Shown: positions 33,577 through 42,266, counted from the stretch's first letter. The stretch is DNA of 64,000 nucleotides from Deltaproteobacteria bacterium (GCA_035063765.1 JAPSFT010000009.1:124001-188000); one strand, 5' to 3'. Translations and numbers: made by a program. Notes: a model not told the origin generated them from the sequence alone.

Positions 33577-34655
33577 GGCAGGCTCGCGACGTCGGCCGGG
33601 AGGGTGCGCACGCGCGCGCCGTCGCGCAGCCAGGCCGCGCCGTCGGTCACCACCGCGTCCACCTCGAGGCCCGCGCGCAGCGCGGCCTCGTCGCCGCGCA
33701 GGAAGGCGAGGCGCACCGGGATGCGGCGCGCGACGTCGCCGTCGAGCGCGTAGACGGCGCCGCGGTCGCCGTCGCCCTCGAGGAAGGCCTCGATCGGAAT
33801 CCAGACGACGGGCTCGCGGGCACCGGGCGCGATCTCGACGCGCGCGTGCATTCCCGAGAGCAGCCGCAGGTCGCCCGGCTCGACGGCGATCTCGACGTCG
33901 AAGGTGCCCGTGGCGGGCGAGGCGGCGGCGGCGATCTGCGCGACGCGGCCCGGGAGCGCGCGCTCCGGCCAGGCGGCGGCACGCACCTGCGCGGGATCGC
34001 CGAGCGCGACGCGCACGGCGTCGCGGTCGGCAAGGCCGACGCGCACCACCCAGCCCTCGCCGGCGCTCTTGAAGCGCAGGATCGGCTGGCCCGGCTGCAC
34101 GGTCTCGTTCGGCTCGGCTTCGCGGCCGAGGATCACGCCGTCGGAGGGCGCGACGATGGCGGCGTGCGTCTCCTCGAAGCGCGCCATGGTGAGATCGGCA
34201 CGCGCGACGTCGAGCGCAGTCTGCGAGTCCTGGAGGCGCTGCAGGGTGCCGACGCCTTCGTCGTGGAGGGTGCGGGCGCGGGCGAGGTCGCGCTCGGCCT
34301 TCTCGACGGCGCGGCGGGCCTGCGTCGCACGGGCGGAGGCCTCGTCCGGCTTCAGCGTCGCGAGCCGCTGCCCCGTGACGACGCGCGCGCCCTCGTCGAC
34401 GTCGATGCGGTCGATCACGCCGAGCATCTTGAAGGCGAGCTCGGTCTCCTCCTTGCCGACCAGGAGGCCGCTCGCCCGCACCGGCTCGGCCGCCTCGGCG
34501 CGGCGCACGGGCGCGGTCCGCACGGGCACGGCGTCGTCGGCGACGGCCGTCGGCGCGGGTGGACGGCAGCCGGAGAGCGCCGCGAGGCCGGCGATCAGGA
34601 GGAGGGGCGGGGTGCCCCCGAGGAGGGCGCGCGCCCGAGCGTTCGGCTTGTGCAT
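33573..34655 (-). CDS. RND pump periplasmic adaptor (membrane fusion protein)
   Basis: 360 residues. A signal peptide with lipobox (LSGC, C29) indicates a lipid-anchored periplasmic protein. The lipoyl/barrel-sandwich halves (ELAFKMLGVIDRIDVDEGARVVTGQRLATL and VIVAPSDGVILGREAEPNETVQPG-like sequence) flank an alpha-hairpin coiled coil rich in Ala/Arg (ATQARRAVEKAERDLARAR). This is the usual HlyD/AcrA layout. It starts one base after the TetR stop (34657) and overlaps the permease ATG, so the three genes form one operon. It bridges the permease to an outer-membrane channel encoded elsewhere. Confidence 0.9.
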   Translation of the reverse strand: MHKPNARARALLGGTPPLLLIAGLAALSGCRPPAPTAVADDAVPVRTAPVRRAEAAEPVRASGLLVGKEETELAFKMLGVIDRIDVDEGARVVTGQRLATLKPDEASARATQARRAVEKAERDLARARTLHDEGVGTLQRLQDSQTALDVARADLTMARFEETHAAIVAPSDGVILGREAEPNETVQPGQPILRFKSAGEGWVVRVGLADRDAVRVALGDPAQVRAAAWPERALPGRVAQIAAAASPATGTFDVEIAVEPGDLRLLSGMHARVEIAPGAREPVVWIPIEAFLEGDGDRGAVYALDGDVARRIPVRLAFLRGDEAALRAGLEVDAVVTDGAAWLRDGARVRTLPADVASLP

Positions 34656-34656
34656 G

Positions 34657-35376
34657 TCACGGTCCTCTTCTCCGCGGCGAGCGTCGCGTCCCGGGGCGCG
34701 CGGAGGGACGTCTCTGCTCGTGCGTCATGGCGGCGTGCAAGAGCCACCGGTAGGCCTCGGTGACGAGCGCGGGAAGCGACTCGTCGGGAATCATCACGGT
34801 GCGGCCGCGCAGCAGGAGCGACGCGATCCCGTGGACGTTCGACCAGAGCGCGAACGACACGGCTTCGGCGTCACCGCGCGGAATCACGCCGGCGTCCATG
34901 CCGGCGCGGACGGCGCTGCGCAGGAACTCGTAGGTCTCGATCCCGACCTGCCAGTGCTCCTGTTCCTGGATCCGCTGCTTCGTGTTGCTCATGATGAACA
35001 TGAGCTCGTAGAAGTGCGGGTTCTCGATCGCGAAGCGCAGGTAGATCTCGCCGACCCGCAGCAGGCGCTCGCGCGGCGGGAGCGAGGACGTCCCCTGCAT
35101 CGCCTCGCGCAGGCACGTGAAGCCGGTCTCGAGCAGCGCGTAGAGGATCTCGTCCTTGTCCTCGAAGTAGGCGTAGAGCGCGCCGGGCGTGTAGCCGACG
35201 GCGTCCGCGATCCGGCGCATCGAGGTCTGCTCGAAGCCCTCCTCGACGAAGAGGCGCATGGCGGCGTCGCAGATGCGCTGGCGCGTCTCGGCGCGCGCCC
35301 GCGCGCGGCGCTCGTGCCGGAGGGCGGCGGGCGCCAGGGGCGTCGCGGGCATCGGAGCGGCCGGGGCAGTCGGCAT
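34657..35376 (-). CDS. TetR-family repressor of the RND operon
   Basis: 239 residues. The helix-turn-helix is at about 30-75 (ARAETRQRICDAAMRLFVEEGF, then MRRIADAVGYTPGALYAYFEDKDEILY). A TetR_C_33-like ligand domain follows (FYELMFIMSNTKQRIQEQEH). The gene leads the operon and its product probably binds the 28-base palindrome two bases ahead of its ATG, repressing itself and the pump. The ligand is likely a pump substrate. No clear Shine-Dalgarno precedes the ATG, because the operator fills the space; the message may be leaderless. Confidence 0.9.
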   Translation of the reverse strand: MPTAPAAPMPATPLAPAALRHERRARARAETRQRICDAAMRLFVEEGFEQTSMRRIADAVGYTPGALYAYFEDKDEILYALLETGFTCLREAMQGTSSLPPRERLLRVGEIYLRFAIENPHFYELMFIMSNTKQRIQEQEHWQVGIETYEFLRSAVRAGMDAGVIPRGDAEAVSFALWSNVHGIASLLLRGRTVMIPDESLPALVTEAYRWLLHAAMTHEQRRPSARPGTRRSPRRRGP

Positions 35377-35378
35377 TG

Positions 35379-35406
35379 AACACCGTTCAGGAGAATGAAC
35401 GGTGTT
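35379..35406. promoter_or_regulatory. 28-base perfect palindrome, TetR operator of the RND operon
   Basis: Arms AACACCGTTCA and TGAACGGTGTT are exact 11-base complements around a six-base centre. The site begins two bases upstream of the TetR start codon, so binding would block transcription of the repressor and pump. Confidence 0.8.
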
Positions 35407-36055
35407 TACTATCGCCCGTTCGCAGCGTCAACTGGAGCGTAAAGTGGAGCCCCGCGGGGAATGCTCCTCGCTCGCACGGTCCACCATGCTCATCCCGTCG
35501 TTCGAGGTCGCGTCCGGTGCAGGCACGTCCGGTACGGGGGGCGTCGGCGTCGCCCGGCGCGAGGCGCAGCGCACGACTCCTGGTCGCGTGCGTGTCGTCG
35601 GTGCTGGTGATGGCGGTGCGCTCGAGGATCTCGGCGTCGTCGAGCCCGGCCGCGCGGGGTCGCGTTGCCGTGCCGCGAGAGGACGAACCTGCTGCTGCGC
35701 GCATCGCCCGCGAGCAGCTTCCCGAGGTTGCCGAGCGGCGGTGAGATCCTGCGCCTCGCGCTTCGCTGGAACACGAAGCCCCGGAGGCCGTGGCAGGGCG
35801 CGCGCGCCGATCACGGCGCAGTCCCCCTCGGAGCGCCCGCGCAACGGAACGCGCAACGCGACGGGCTGCCGCCTGGCCAAGGCCGGGGTTCCGCGCCACG
35901 ATCGGGCCCGACCGGCCTGCTCGGTCGTACGCACGGGAGCCTTCCCTGACCGGAGACATCGACACACGAGCATGTACCAGGTCCTGGCTGGAGGGGGCGA
36001 GGCGCTTCCGCCGGTGGTCGAGCGGGTGGCGGTACGGCCGCTCGGCAGGGTCCGA
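35407..36055. other. Long gap between the RND operon and acetate kinase
   Basis: 649 bases with no confident gene. The open frame leading into acetate kinase and the minus-strand frames have shadow-like or random composition. A minus-strand segment around 35620-35740 reads as coding-like pieces in two frames (GNLGKLLAGDARSSRF, then DDAEILERTAIT), which could be the remains of a decayed gene. I cannot assign a family. Confidence 0.4.
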
Positions 36056-37231
36056 ATGACCGGCGTGATCCTGGTCCTCAATGCCGGCTCGTCGAGCATC
36101 AAGTTCACCGAGTACCTCGCCGGGGCGGAAGGTGCCCTCGAGGCGCGGGTGGAGGGACACCTCGAGGAGCTCCAGGGCCGGGCGCGTTTCCTGGCCCGCG
36201 ACGCACGGGGGCGGGTGGTGGGCGAGCACCGCTTCGCCGAGCCCCCGCGGCACGCCGGTGCGCTCACGTTCCTCTTCGACTGGATCCGCTCGCACGCCGG
36301 CGAGCCCGCGCTGGTCGCGGTCGGGCACCGCGTGGTACACGGCGGCCCCGGCTACTCCGCGCCCGTGCGTGTCGACGAGCGCGTGCTCGCGCGGCTCGAG
36401 GAGCTCGTGCCGCTCGCCCCCCTGCACCAGCCGCACAATCTCCTCCCCATCCGGACCATCGCGGCCCGCCACCCGGGACTCCCGCAGGTCGCCTGCTTCG
36501 ACACGGCCTTCCACGGCAGCGCGGCGCCGCTGGCTCGGGCCTTCGCGCTGCCGGCCTGGATCACCGACCGCGGCGTCTGCCGCTACGGCTTCCACGGCCT
36601 CTCCTACGAGTACGTCGCGAGCGTCCTCCCGGAGCACGATCGGGTCGCGGGGGCGGGCAGGACGGTGGTGCTGCACCTCGGCAACGGCGCGAGCATGTGC
36701 GCGATGGAGCACGGGCGGAGCGTCGCGACCTCGATGGGTTTCAGCGCCCTCGACGGCCTCCCGATGGGCACGCGCCCGGGCAGCCTCGATCCCGGCGTGG
36801 TCCTGTATCTCGTGCAGGAGCTCGGGATGGACGCCGGCCGGCTCGAGGCGCTGCTCTACCACGAGTCCGGCCTCCTCGGCGTCTCGGGCGTGTCGAGCGA
36901 CATGCGCGAGCTGCTCGCGAGCGCGGATCCGCGCGCGAAGCTCGCGATCGACCTCTTCGTGTACCGGATCGGCCGCGAGCTCGGCTCCCTGGCGGCCGCG
37001 CTCGGCGGGCTCGACGCGATCGTGTTCACCGCCGGCATCGGCGAGCACGCCGCGGAGATCCGGGCGGCCGTCTGCCGGCAGGCCGCGTGGCTGGGCGTCG
37101 AGCTCGACGCCGAGGCCAACGCCGCGCACGGCCCGCGCATCAGCACCGCCGCGAGCCGCGTCGCCGCGTGGGTGATCCCCACCGACGAGGAGCTGATGAT
37201 CGCCCGCCACACCCGTGCGCTGGTGGCGTGA
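36056..37231 (+). CDS. ackA: Acetate kinase
   Basis: 391 residues. Family blocks are in place: VLNAGSSSIKF at the N-terminus, VGHRVVHGG, FDTAFH, HLGNGASM, DGLPMGTRPGSLDPG and FTAGIGEH near the C-terminus. These cover the phosphate- and nucleotide-binding motifs of the ASKHA fold. The usual FHGTSH block is FHGLSY here, a change I recall from other proteobacterial acetate kinases. It converts acetyl phosphate and ADP to acetate and ATP, or the reverse. No phosphotransacetylase or phosphoketolase gene is in the window. The ATG at 36056 is chosen over an upstream open extension because homology starts there. RidA follows after 31 bases. Confidence 0.92.
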   Translation: MTGVILVLNAGSSSIKFTEYLAGAEGALEARVEGHLEELQGRARFLARDARGRVVGEHRFAEPPRHAGALTFLFDWIRSHAGEPALVAVGHRVVHGGPGYSAPVRVDERVLARLEELVPLAPLHQPHNLLPIRTIAARHPGLPQVACFDTAFHGSAAPLARAFALPAWITDRGVCRYGFHGLSYEYVASVLPEHDRVAGAGRTVVLHLGNGASMCAMEHGRSVATSMGFSALDGLPMGTRPGSLDPGVVLYLVQELGMDAGRLEALLYHESGLLGVSGVSSDMRELLASADPRAKLAIDLFVYRIGRELGSLAAALGGLDAIVFTAGIGEHAAEIRAAVCRQAAWLGVELDAEANAAHGPRISTAASRVAAWVIPTDEELMIARHTRALVA

Positions 37232-37262
37232 TCCGCCGGGCGCGCAGACGAGGAGCAGGACC

Positions 37263-37643
37263 ATGCAGACGATCCACAGCGACGACGCACCGAAGGCCAT
37301 CGGGCCCTACTGCCAGGCGATCCTCCACGGAGGGCTCGTCTACTGCTCGGGCCAGATCCCGCTCGATCCGGCGACGATGAAGGTCGTGGAGGGTCCGATC
37401 GAGGTGCAGACCGAGCGGGTCCTCGCGAACCTGGGCGCCGTCCTCCGGGCGGCGGGCAGCGACCCGTCGAGGGTCCTGAAGACCACCGTCTTCCTGGCCG
37501 ACCTCGCGGACTTCCCGGGGATGAACGCGGTGTACGAACGGGTGTTCGCGGGCCACACCCCGGCACGCTCCACCGTCCAGGTCGCGCGCCTGCCGCTCGA
37601 CGTGCGCGTCGAGATCGAGTGCATCGCCGCCACCAGCCGATAA
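37263..37643 (+). CDS. ridA: RidA family deaminase
   Basis: 126 residues, the standard length. Motifs YCSGQIPLDP, VLKTTVFLADLADFPGMNAVY and the conserved Arg in VRVEIECIA (binding the imine carboxylate) mark a true RidA. It hydrolyses reactive enamine/imine intermediates made by PLP enzymes, in the cytoplasm. GAGCAGGACC before the ATG gives a moderate ribosome site. It likely shares a message with acetate kinase. Confidence 0.92.
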   Translation: MQTIHSDDAPKAIGPYCQAILHGGLVYCSGQIPLDPATMKVVEGPIEVQTERVLANLGAVLRAAGSDPSRVLKTTVFLADLADFPGMNAVYERVFAGHTPARSTVQVARLPLDVRVEIECIAATSR

Positions 37644-37683
37644 CGGGACTGCGAGGCGCTCGACCGGCCCCGGGCCTCCCTGG

Positions 37684-38214
37684 TCAGGGGCGCCGGCGAC
37701 GTCGGGGGGAGGGGCGGGGAGTCGGGCGGGAGGCCGGGCGAACGGTCGCACGCCGGCGCGCGGCGGTCTTGCGCAGGGCGGCCGGGAGGCGGGCCGAGGG
37801 ATGCTCGGCGCCCCGTTGGACACTCGCGAGTGTCGTGGTCGCACTCCACTCGCGGAAGGCGGTGGCGAGCGCCGAACGCGATTCGTGGAGCGGGCAGGGG
37901 TGTGTCTCGTCGCAGGCGCCCCACCCGAAGGCGCAGCGGTCGCCCGTCGGATAGGCGTCGACGGCGGCGAGCACGTCGCGGAAGCGGATCTCCTCGGGAG
38001 GCCGCGCGAGCGCGAACCCGCCCCCGCGCCCCTTCTGGGACACGAGGAGCCCCGCGAGCACGAGCCGCCGGAGGATCTTCGCGAGGTAATGGGGGGGAAC
38101 CCCGCTGCCCTCGGAGAGCTCGCGCGCCAGGACGGGCTCGGCCGGCTGGACCAGCGCCAGCCAGGCCATCGCGCGCAGCGCGTACTCGGCCGTCTGGGAC
38201 AGGAAGCGATGCAT
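37684..38214 (-). CDS. Rrf2-family transcriptional regulator with three-Cys motif
   Basis: 176 residues. The winged helix-turn-helix of Rrf2 proteins is at about 1-70 (QTAEYALRAMAWLAL, then LARELSEGSGVPPHYLAKILRRL and KGRGGGFALARPPEEI). Three Cys, C94, C101 and C107, lie where IscR/NsrR-type members bind an iron-sulfur cluster; the spacing is x6 then x5. The C-terminus is an Arg/Pro/Ala-rich tail of no clear role. It is divergent from the heme-copper operon, and tandem repeats plus a large palindrome lie between them, so it is probably the redox or NO-responsive regulator of that operon. Confidence 0.88.
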   Translation of the reverse strand: MHRFLSQTAEYALRAMAWLALVQPAEPVLARELSEGSGVPPHYLAKILRRLVLAGLLVSQKGRGGGFALARPPEEIRFRDVLAAVDAYPTGDRCAFGWGACDETHPCPLHESRSALATAFREWSATTTLASVQRGAEHPSARLPAALRKTAARRRATVRPASRPTPRPSPRRRRRP

Positions 38215-38226
38215 GCGGGGATTCCT

Positions 38227-38260
38227 GACTTCGGGGAATTCGTGACTTCGGGGAATTCGT
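38227..38260. repeat. Two tandem 17-base repeats before the Rrf2 gene
   Basis: The 17-mer GACTTCGGGGAATTCGT is repeated exactly at 38227-38243 and 38244-38260, with partial copies on both sides (GGGATTCCT toward the gene, GACTGCGGGT away). The block begins 13 bases upstream of the Rrf2 start codon. It could be an array of regulator half-sites. Confidence 0.75.
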
Positions 38261-38343
38261 GACTGCGGGTCGCACCCGACCCCGTTCCGTTCCTCCCCGA
38301 GCCGAGGTGTGGGACGGCCGTGCGGGCTATCGTAGACACGCCG

Positions 38344-38371
38344 GATAAAAAGAGCTAGAAGTCTTTTTATC
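38344..38371. promoter_or_regulatory. 28-base palindrome GATAAAAAG-N10-CTTTTTATC
   Basis: Exact 9-base complementary arms separated by ten bases, an AT-rich island in GC-rich DNA, 23 bases before the first gene of the heme-copper operon. It is best read as an operator, most likely for the divergent Rrf2 regulator or for a CRP/FNR-like protein, though no FNR consensus is seen. Confidence 0.65.
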
Positions 38372-38393
38372 GTTCCGGGGGGCCTCCGGCAGG

Positions 38394-39809
38394 ATGACGC
38401 GGCGCGGGTTGGATCTCGAACAGCTCCTGTCGGACCGGCCCTGCGCGCGGCGCTGGCTCGTCCTGTCGCTCGCCGTGCTGGTGCTGGCGGGCCTGTTCGC
38501 GCTGGCGGTCGTGATCGGCCGCATGCCGCCCTTCGACCGCTTCGTGACGGACCCCCTGTTCTTCAAGCGCTGCCTCGTCGCGCACGTGAACATGGCGCTG
38601 GTCGCCTGGTTCTACTCCTTCCTCGCCGCCCTGCTCCTGCTCCTGCTCCCGCGCGCCGGGGCACCGCGCGGGCCCGTGCGGCACTCGGCGTCGATCGCGG
38701 CCGCGGGCGTGGCGCTCCAGATGCTCGGGGCGGGCGTCCCCGACGCGCAGCCCCTGCTCGCGAACTACGTCCCGACCATCGACCACTGGCTGTTCCAGGC
38801 CGGTCAGCTCGTCTTCGCCGCCGGGGTCCTCGCGAGCCTGCTCGGGCCCCACGTGCTGCCCTGGCAGGGTGCGGAGGAGCCCGTACGCGCGCCGGCGGCG
38901 GTGCACGGCCTGCGGGCGGCCGCCGCGGCTCTCCTCCTCGCGACAGCGACCTTCGCGGTCGCGGCGGCGAGCCAGCCGGCCGACCTCGCGCCCGAGGCGC
39001 ACTTCGAGCACCTGGTCTGGGGGCTCGGCCACGTGCTCCAGCTCGCCTGCGCGCTCGCGATGGTGGTGGTCTGGCTGCTGCTCCTCGAGTCGGCGACCGG
39101 CACGCCGCCGGTGAGCGCGAGCGCTGCGGCCGGCCTGTTCGGCGCGTCGCTCGCGCCGTGGGCGATCGCGCCGCTCCTCGCCGCGCAGGGGAACGGGCAC
39201 GCGGGCTTCACGCTCCTCATGCAGCTCGGCATCGCTCCCACGGTGTGCATCTTCCTCGTGCTCTGCGCCGGCGCGCTGCGCCGCGCGCGGCGCGAAGGCC
39301 GTCTCGGCGAGCAGGGCCTCGCGGATCCGCGCATCGTCGGCTTCGCGGTGAGCGCCGCCCTCTCGCTCCTCGGCTTCGGGATCGGCGCGGCGATCCGTGG
39401 CTCGAGCACGATGGTGCCGGCCCACTACCACGCCTCGGTCGGCGCCGTCACGGTGGCGTTCATGACCGCCTGCTGCGCGCTGCTCGGCGTGCTCGCGCCG
39501 AGCGCCCCGCGCGCGCTGCGCCGCGCCGCCGCCTGGCAGCCGCCGCTCTACGGGGGCGGCATGCTGCTCTTCGCGGCGGGCTTCGCCCTGGCAGGCGCGC
39601 ACGGGATGGGCCGCAAGCTCTACGGCGCCGAGCAGGCGACGCGGAGCTTCGCCGAGAGCGTCGGCCTCGTGGTGATGGGCGCGGGCGGATTCGTAGCCGT
39701 CGCCGGAGGCGTGCTCTTCCTGGTCCTCGGCGCGGCCGCCGTCTGGCGCCGCTCGACGCAGCGCACGCGTGCTCTCCCGCCGGCCCTCGCGCCGGCGACC
39801 TGGAGGTGA
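38394..39809 (+). CDS. Divergent heme-copper-oxidase-like membrane subunit
   Basis: 471 residues with about 12 membrane helices. His positions resemble a reduced subunit I: H64 (VAHVNMALVAWFYSF, a low-spin-heme-like position), H213 (VWGLGHVLQ, a CuB-like position), H269 (GNGHAGF), and H344/H346 (PAHYHASVGAV, the paired heme positions). The helix with H213 has no Tyr at +4. It shares the WGLGH and His-x-His patterns with the larger subunit I at 40521 but has only a single His, not HH, in its middle. It is most like cbb3/NorB-type subunit I relatives of unknown role. First gene of the operon; the message probably starts in the palindromic region. Confidence 0.7.
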   Translation: MTRRGLDLEQLLSDRPCARRWLVLSLAVLVLAGLFALAVVIGRMPPFDRFVTDPLFFKRCLVAHVNMALVAWFYSFLAALLLLLLPRAGAPRGPVRHSASIAAAGVALQMLGAGVPDAQPLLANYVPTIDHWLFQAGQLVFAAGVLASLLGPHVLPWQGAEEPVRAPAAVHGLRAAAAALLLATATFAVAAASQPADLAPEAHFEHLVWGLGHVLQLACALAMVVVWLLLLESATGTPPVSASAAAGLFGASLAPWAIAPLLAAQGNGHAGFTLLMQLGIAPTVCIFLVLCAGALRRARREGRLGEQGLADPRIVGFAVSAALSLLGFGIGAAIRGSSTMVPAHYHASVGAVTVAFMTACCALLGVLAPSAPRALRRAAAWQPPLYGGGMLLFAAGFALAGAHGMGRKLYGAEQATRSFAESVGLVVMGAGGFVAVAGGVLFLVLGAAAVWRRSTQRTRALPPALAPATWR

Positions 39810-39813
39810 AGGC

Positions 39814-39969
39814 ATGAAGTCCGACGAGGAGCCCCGCAAGCACCCGATCCAGCGCCTCATGGACAACGTCTGGTGGCTGCTGGTCCTGGGCTGCGTGATC
39901 CCGACCGTTTCCTACACGCTCTGGGCGTGGATCGACGTGCTGCTCGTGCCGCCGGCGACGTTGCCCTGA
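39814..39969 (+). CDS. Small one-helix membrane protein of the heme-copper operon
   Basis: 51 residues, start chosen for TGGAGGTG upstream. One hydrophobic segment (WWLLVLGCVIPTVSYTLWAW) follows a charged N-terminus (MKSDEEPRKHP). Its position between subunit genes suggests a small accessory or assembly subunit like those of other terminal oxidases. The family is not recognised. Confidence 0.7.
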   Translation: MKSDEEPRKHPIQRLMDNVWWLLVLGCVIPTVSYTLWAWIDVLLVPPATLP

Positions 39970-39987
39970 GCGGCAGAGGGGAAGACG

Positions 39988-40515
39988 ATGAGCATCCAGT
40001 CACCGGCCGCCGGCTGGTTCAAGGCGCCCAGCGGGTCCGAGCGCGTCTGGATCGGCATCGCGATGGCGTGGTGCATCGTGATGACGATCGCGATGCCCTA
40101 CTGGCTCTTCTTCGGCAAGCAGAACAGCACCGGCGAGGCCTATCGCGTGACCCCGGCGGACTTCGCGGCACGCGTCGGAACCTTCGTCGAGAGCCACAAG
40201 GTGGGCGAGCTCCAGGGCGTGCCGATCGTCGAGCCGGCGCCGGGCGGGGACGCCTACCTGCTGGCGCGCATGTGGCAGTGGTTCCCGGTGCTGAAGCTCC
40301 GCAAGGGCCAGACCTACCGCGTCCACATCTCGTCGATGGACCTCCAGCACGGCTTCTCGCTGCAGCCCCTGAACATGAACTTCCAGGTCCTGCCGACCTA
40401 CGACCACGTGCTGACGCTCACGCCCACGAGCGCCGGCGAATTCACGATCGTCTGCAACGAATTCTGCGGGATCGGCCATCACCTGATGACGGGCCGGATC
40501 CTGGTCGAGGAGTAG
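39988..40515 (+). CDS. Cytochrome oxidase subunit II with CuA site
   Basis: 175 residues, short like the ba3-type subunit II. One membrane helix (about 20-42) is followed by a periplasmic cupredoxin domain. All CuA ligands are present: H121 (LQHGFSLQ), then C156, C160, H164 and M167 in VCNEFCGIGHHLM, which also gives the backbone-carbonyl ligand position between the two Cys. It accepts electrons from a periplasmic donor and passes them to subunit I. Its gene ends five bases before the GTG of subunit I. Confidence 0.9.
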   Translation: MSIQSPAAGWFKAPSGSERVWIGIAMAWCIVMTIAMPYWLFFGKQNSTGEAYRVTPADFAARVGTFVESHKVGELQGVPIVEPAPGGDAYLLARMWQWFPVLKLRKGQTYRVHISSMDLQHGFSLQPLNMNFQVLPTYDHVLTLTPTSAGEFTIVCNEFCGIGHHLMTGRILVEE

Positions 40516-40520
40516 ATCCC

Positions 40521-42266
40521 GTGAGCTCCATCACCGTCAGCGGCGGCATTCCGGATCGCGCACCCGCGGGCAACCACGCGCCGGGGGCGGTCCGCACCTG
40601 CGCCACCACCGGCCTGTCCATCTGCGAGGTGTCGTCGCGCTTCGTGCGCTGGCACGCCGTCGCCGCCGTGGTCTTCCTGCTGATCGGCGGCAGCGCGGCG
40701 ATCCTGCTCGCCCTGACGCGCTGGCCGGCCGTGCACCTGCTGAGCGCGCCCTGGTACTACCGCGTGCTGACGCTGCACGGCCTCAACATGCTGATCTTCT
40801 GGATCCTGAACTTCGAGGTCGCGCTGCTCTACTTCGTCGGTACCACGCTCCTGAAGAGCCGGCTCTACTCGAAGACGCTCGCGTGGGTGGGCTTCCTCAT
40901 GATGGTTGCCGGCGCCATCGTCGTCGACGTCGCGATCTTCCAGGGCAAGAGCGACGTGCTGATGACCTCCTACGTCCCGCTGCTCGCGGCTCCGGCGTTC
41001 TACCTGGGCCTCATCCTGGTGGCGGTCGGCTGCCTGATCAGCGTCATCAACTACTTCGGCACCGTCTACATCGCCAAGCGCGACCACACCTACGAGGGCT
41101 CGGTGCCGCTCGTGGTCTTCGGCGCCCACGCCGCGGCGATCATCGCGGTGCTGACGCTGCTCCACGCCGCGGCCGCGATCGTCCCGGCCTTCCTGTGGTC
41201 GATCCACCTGATCGACGTCCCCGACCCCTCCTGGTACCGCTCGACCTGGTGGGGCCTCGGGCACATGTCGCAGCAGGTGAACGTCTGCGCGATGGTGTCG
41301 GTCTGGTACTTCATCGGCGCCCTCACGGTGGGCGCGAAGCCGCTCTCGGAGTCGGTCTGCCGCGGCGCCTTCCTGCTCTACATCCTCTTCATCAACGTCG
41401 CGTCCGCGCACCACCTGCTCACCGACCCGGGCGTCAGCGCAGCCTGGAAGATCTGGAACACCTCGTACGCGATGTACCTCGCGGTGCTCGCGTCGATGAT
41501 CCACGGCTTCACGGTGCCGGCCTCGGTCGAGGTGGCGATGCGCGGCAAGGGCTTCCGGCGCGGGGTCTTCGGCTGGCTCACGGCCGCACCCTGGAGCAAT
41601 CCGGCCTTCTCGGGCTTCCTCCTGTCGCTCGTGATCTTCGGCTTCGGCGGCGGGATCACCGGGGTGGTGCTCGGCACCCAGCAGATCAACATCATGGCGC
41701 ACAACACGCTGCGCATTCCCGGCCACTTCCACGTCACGGTCGTGGGCGGCACGACGCTCGCCTTCATGGCGGTCACCTACTACATCGTGCCGCTGGTCTT
41801 CCAGCGCGAGTTCGTGGCCCGCGCGCTCTGCCGCATCCAGCCGTGGATCTTCGGGATCGGGATCACCGTGTTCGCGACCGGCATGTCCTTCGCCGGCTCC
41901 TACGGCGTCCCGCGCCGCCACTGGGACGTCGAGTTCAGCGGCGCCCAGTTCGCGACCGGCTTCGACTCGGGCGCGCACGTGATGCTCGGCATCATGGGGG
42001 TCGGGGGCGTGATCGCGGCCACGGGTCTCTTCCTCTTCATCGGCCTCGTCGTCGCGACGGTCTTCTTCGGCCGCTCGAACGCGGGCCGCGCGATGACGCC
42101 CTGGCACGTCGAGCGCAGCTCCGGGGAGGTGGCGCGTCACGACACGGATCACGAGGAGCACCACACCCCGGGGACGCTCGTGCTGACGGGCGTCTTCCTG
42201 CTGAGCTTCGTCGTCTACTACTTCGCGAACTGGAAGTGGCTGTCGGACGTCTGGCAGGTCCGGTAG
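40521..42266 (+). CDS. Heme-copper reductase subunit I lacking the active-site Tyr
   Basis: 581 residues with about 12-14 helices from a GTG start. The ligands are H86 (LHGLNMLIFW, low-spin heme), H248 (WWGLGHMSQQV, CuB), H297-H298 (SAHHLLTD, CuB), H402 (high-spin heme) and H404 (low-spin heme, GHFHVTV). In oxidases of the A and B families the first CuB His is followed by a Tyr at +4 that is cross-linked to it; here that position is Gln252. Loss of this Tyr is a mark of NO-reductase-type and other non-oxidase heme-copper enzymes. Combined with a CuA subunit II this points to a CuA-dependent NO reductase or an unusual oxidase. The substrate is inference. Confidence 0.85.
   Translation: MSSITVSGGIPDRAPAGNHAPGAVRTCATTGLSICEVSSRFVRWHAVAAVVFLLIGGSAAILLALTRWPAVHLLSAPWYYRVLTLHGLNMLIFWILNFEVALLYFVGTTLLKSRLYSKTLAWVGFLMMVAGAIVVDVAIFQGKSDVLMTSYVPLLAAPAFYLGLILVAVGCLISVINYFGTVYIAKRDHTYEGSVPLVVFGAHAAAIIAVLTLLHAAAAIVPAFLWSIHLIDVPDPSWYRSTWWGLGHMSQQVNVCAMVSVWYFIGALTVGAKPLSESVCRGAFLLYILFINVASAHHLLTDPGVSAAWKIWNTSYAMYLAVLASMIHGFTVPASVEVAMRGKGFRRGVFGWLTAAPWSNPAFSGFLLSLVIFGFGGGITGVVLGTQQINIMAHNTLRIPGHFHVTVVGGTTLAFMAVTYYIVPLVFQREFVARALCRIQPWIFGIGITVFATGMSFAGSYGVPRRHWDVEFSGAQFATGFDSGAHVMLGIMGVGGVIAATGLFLFIGLVVATVFFGRSNAGRAMTPWHVERSSGEVARHDTDHEEHHTPGTLVLTGVFLLSFVVYYFANWKWLSDVWQVR

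Noticed and set aside
35402-36055. N-terminal extension of acetate kinase to a 609-residue protein
   Set aside because: The family sequence begins at the ATG at 36056; the extension is low-quality sequence with no homology.
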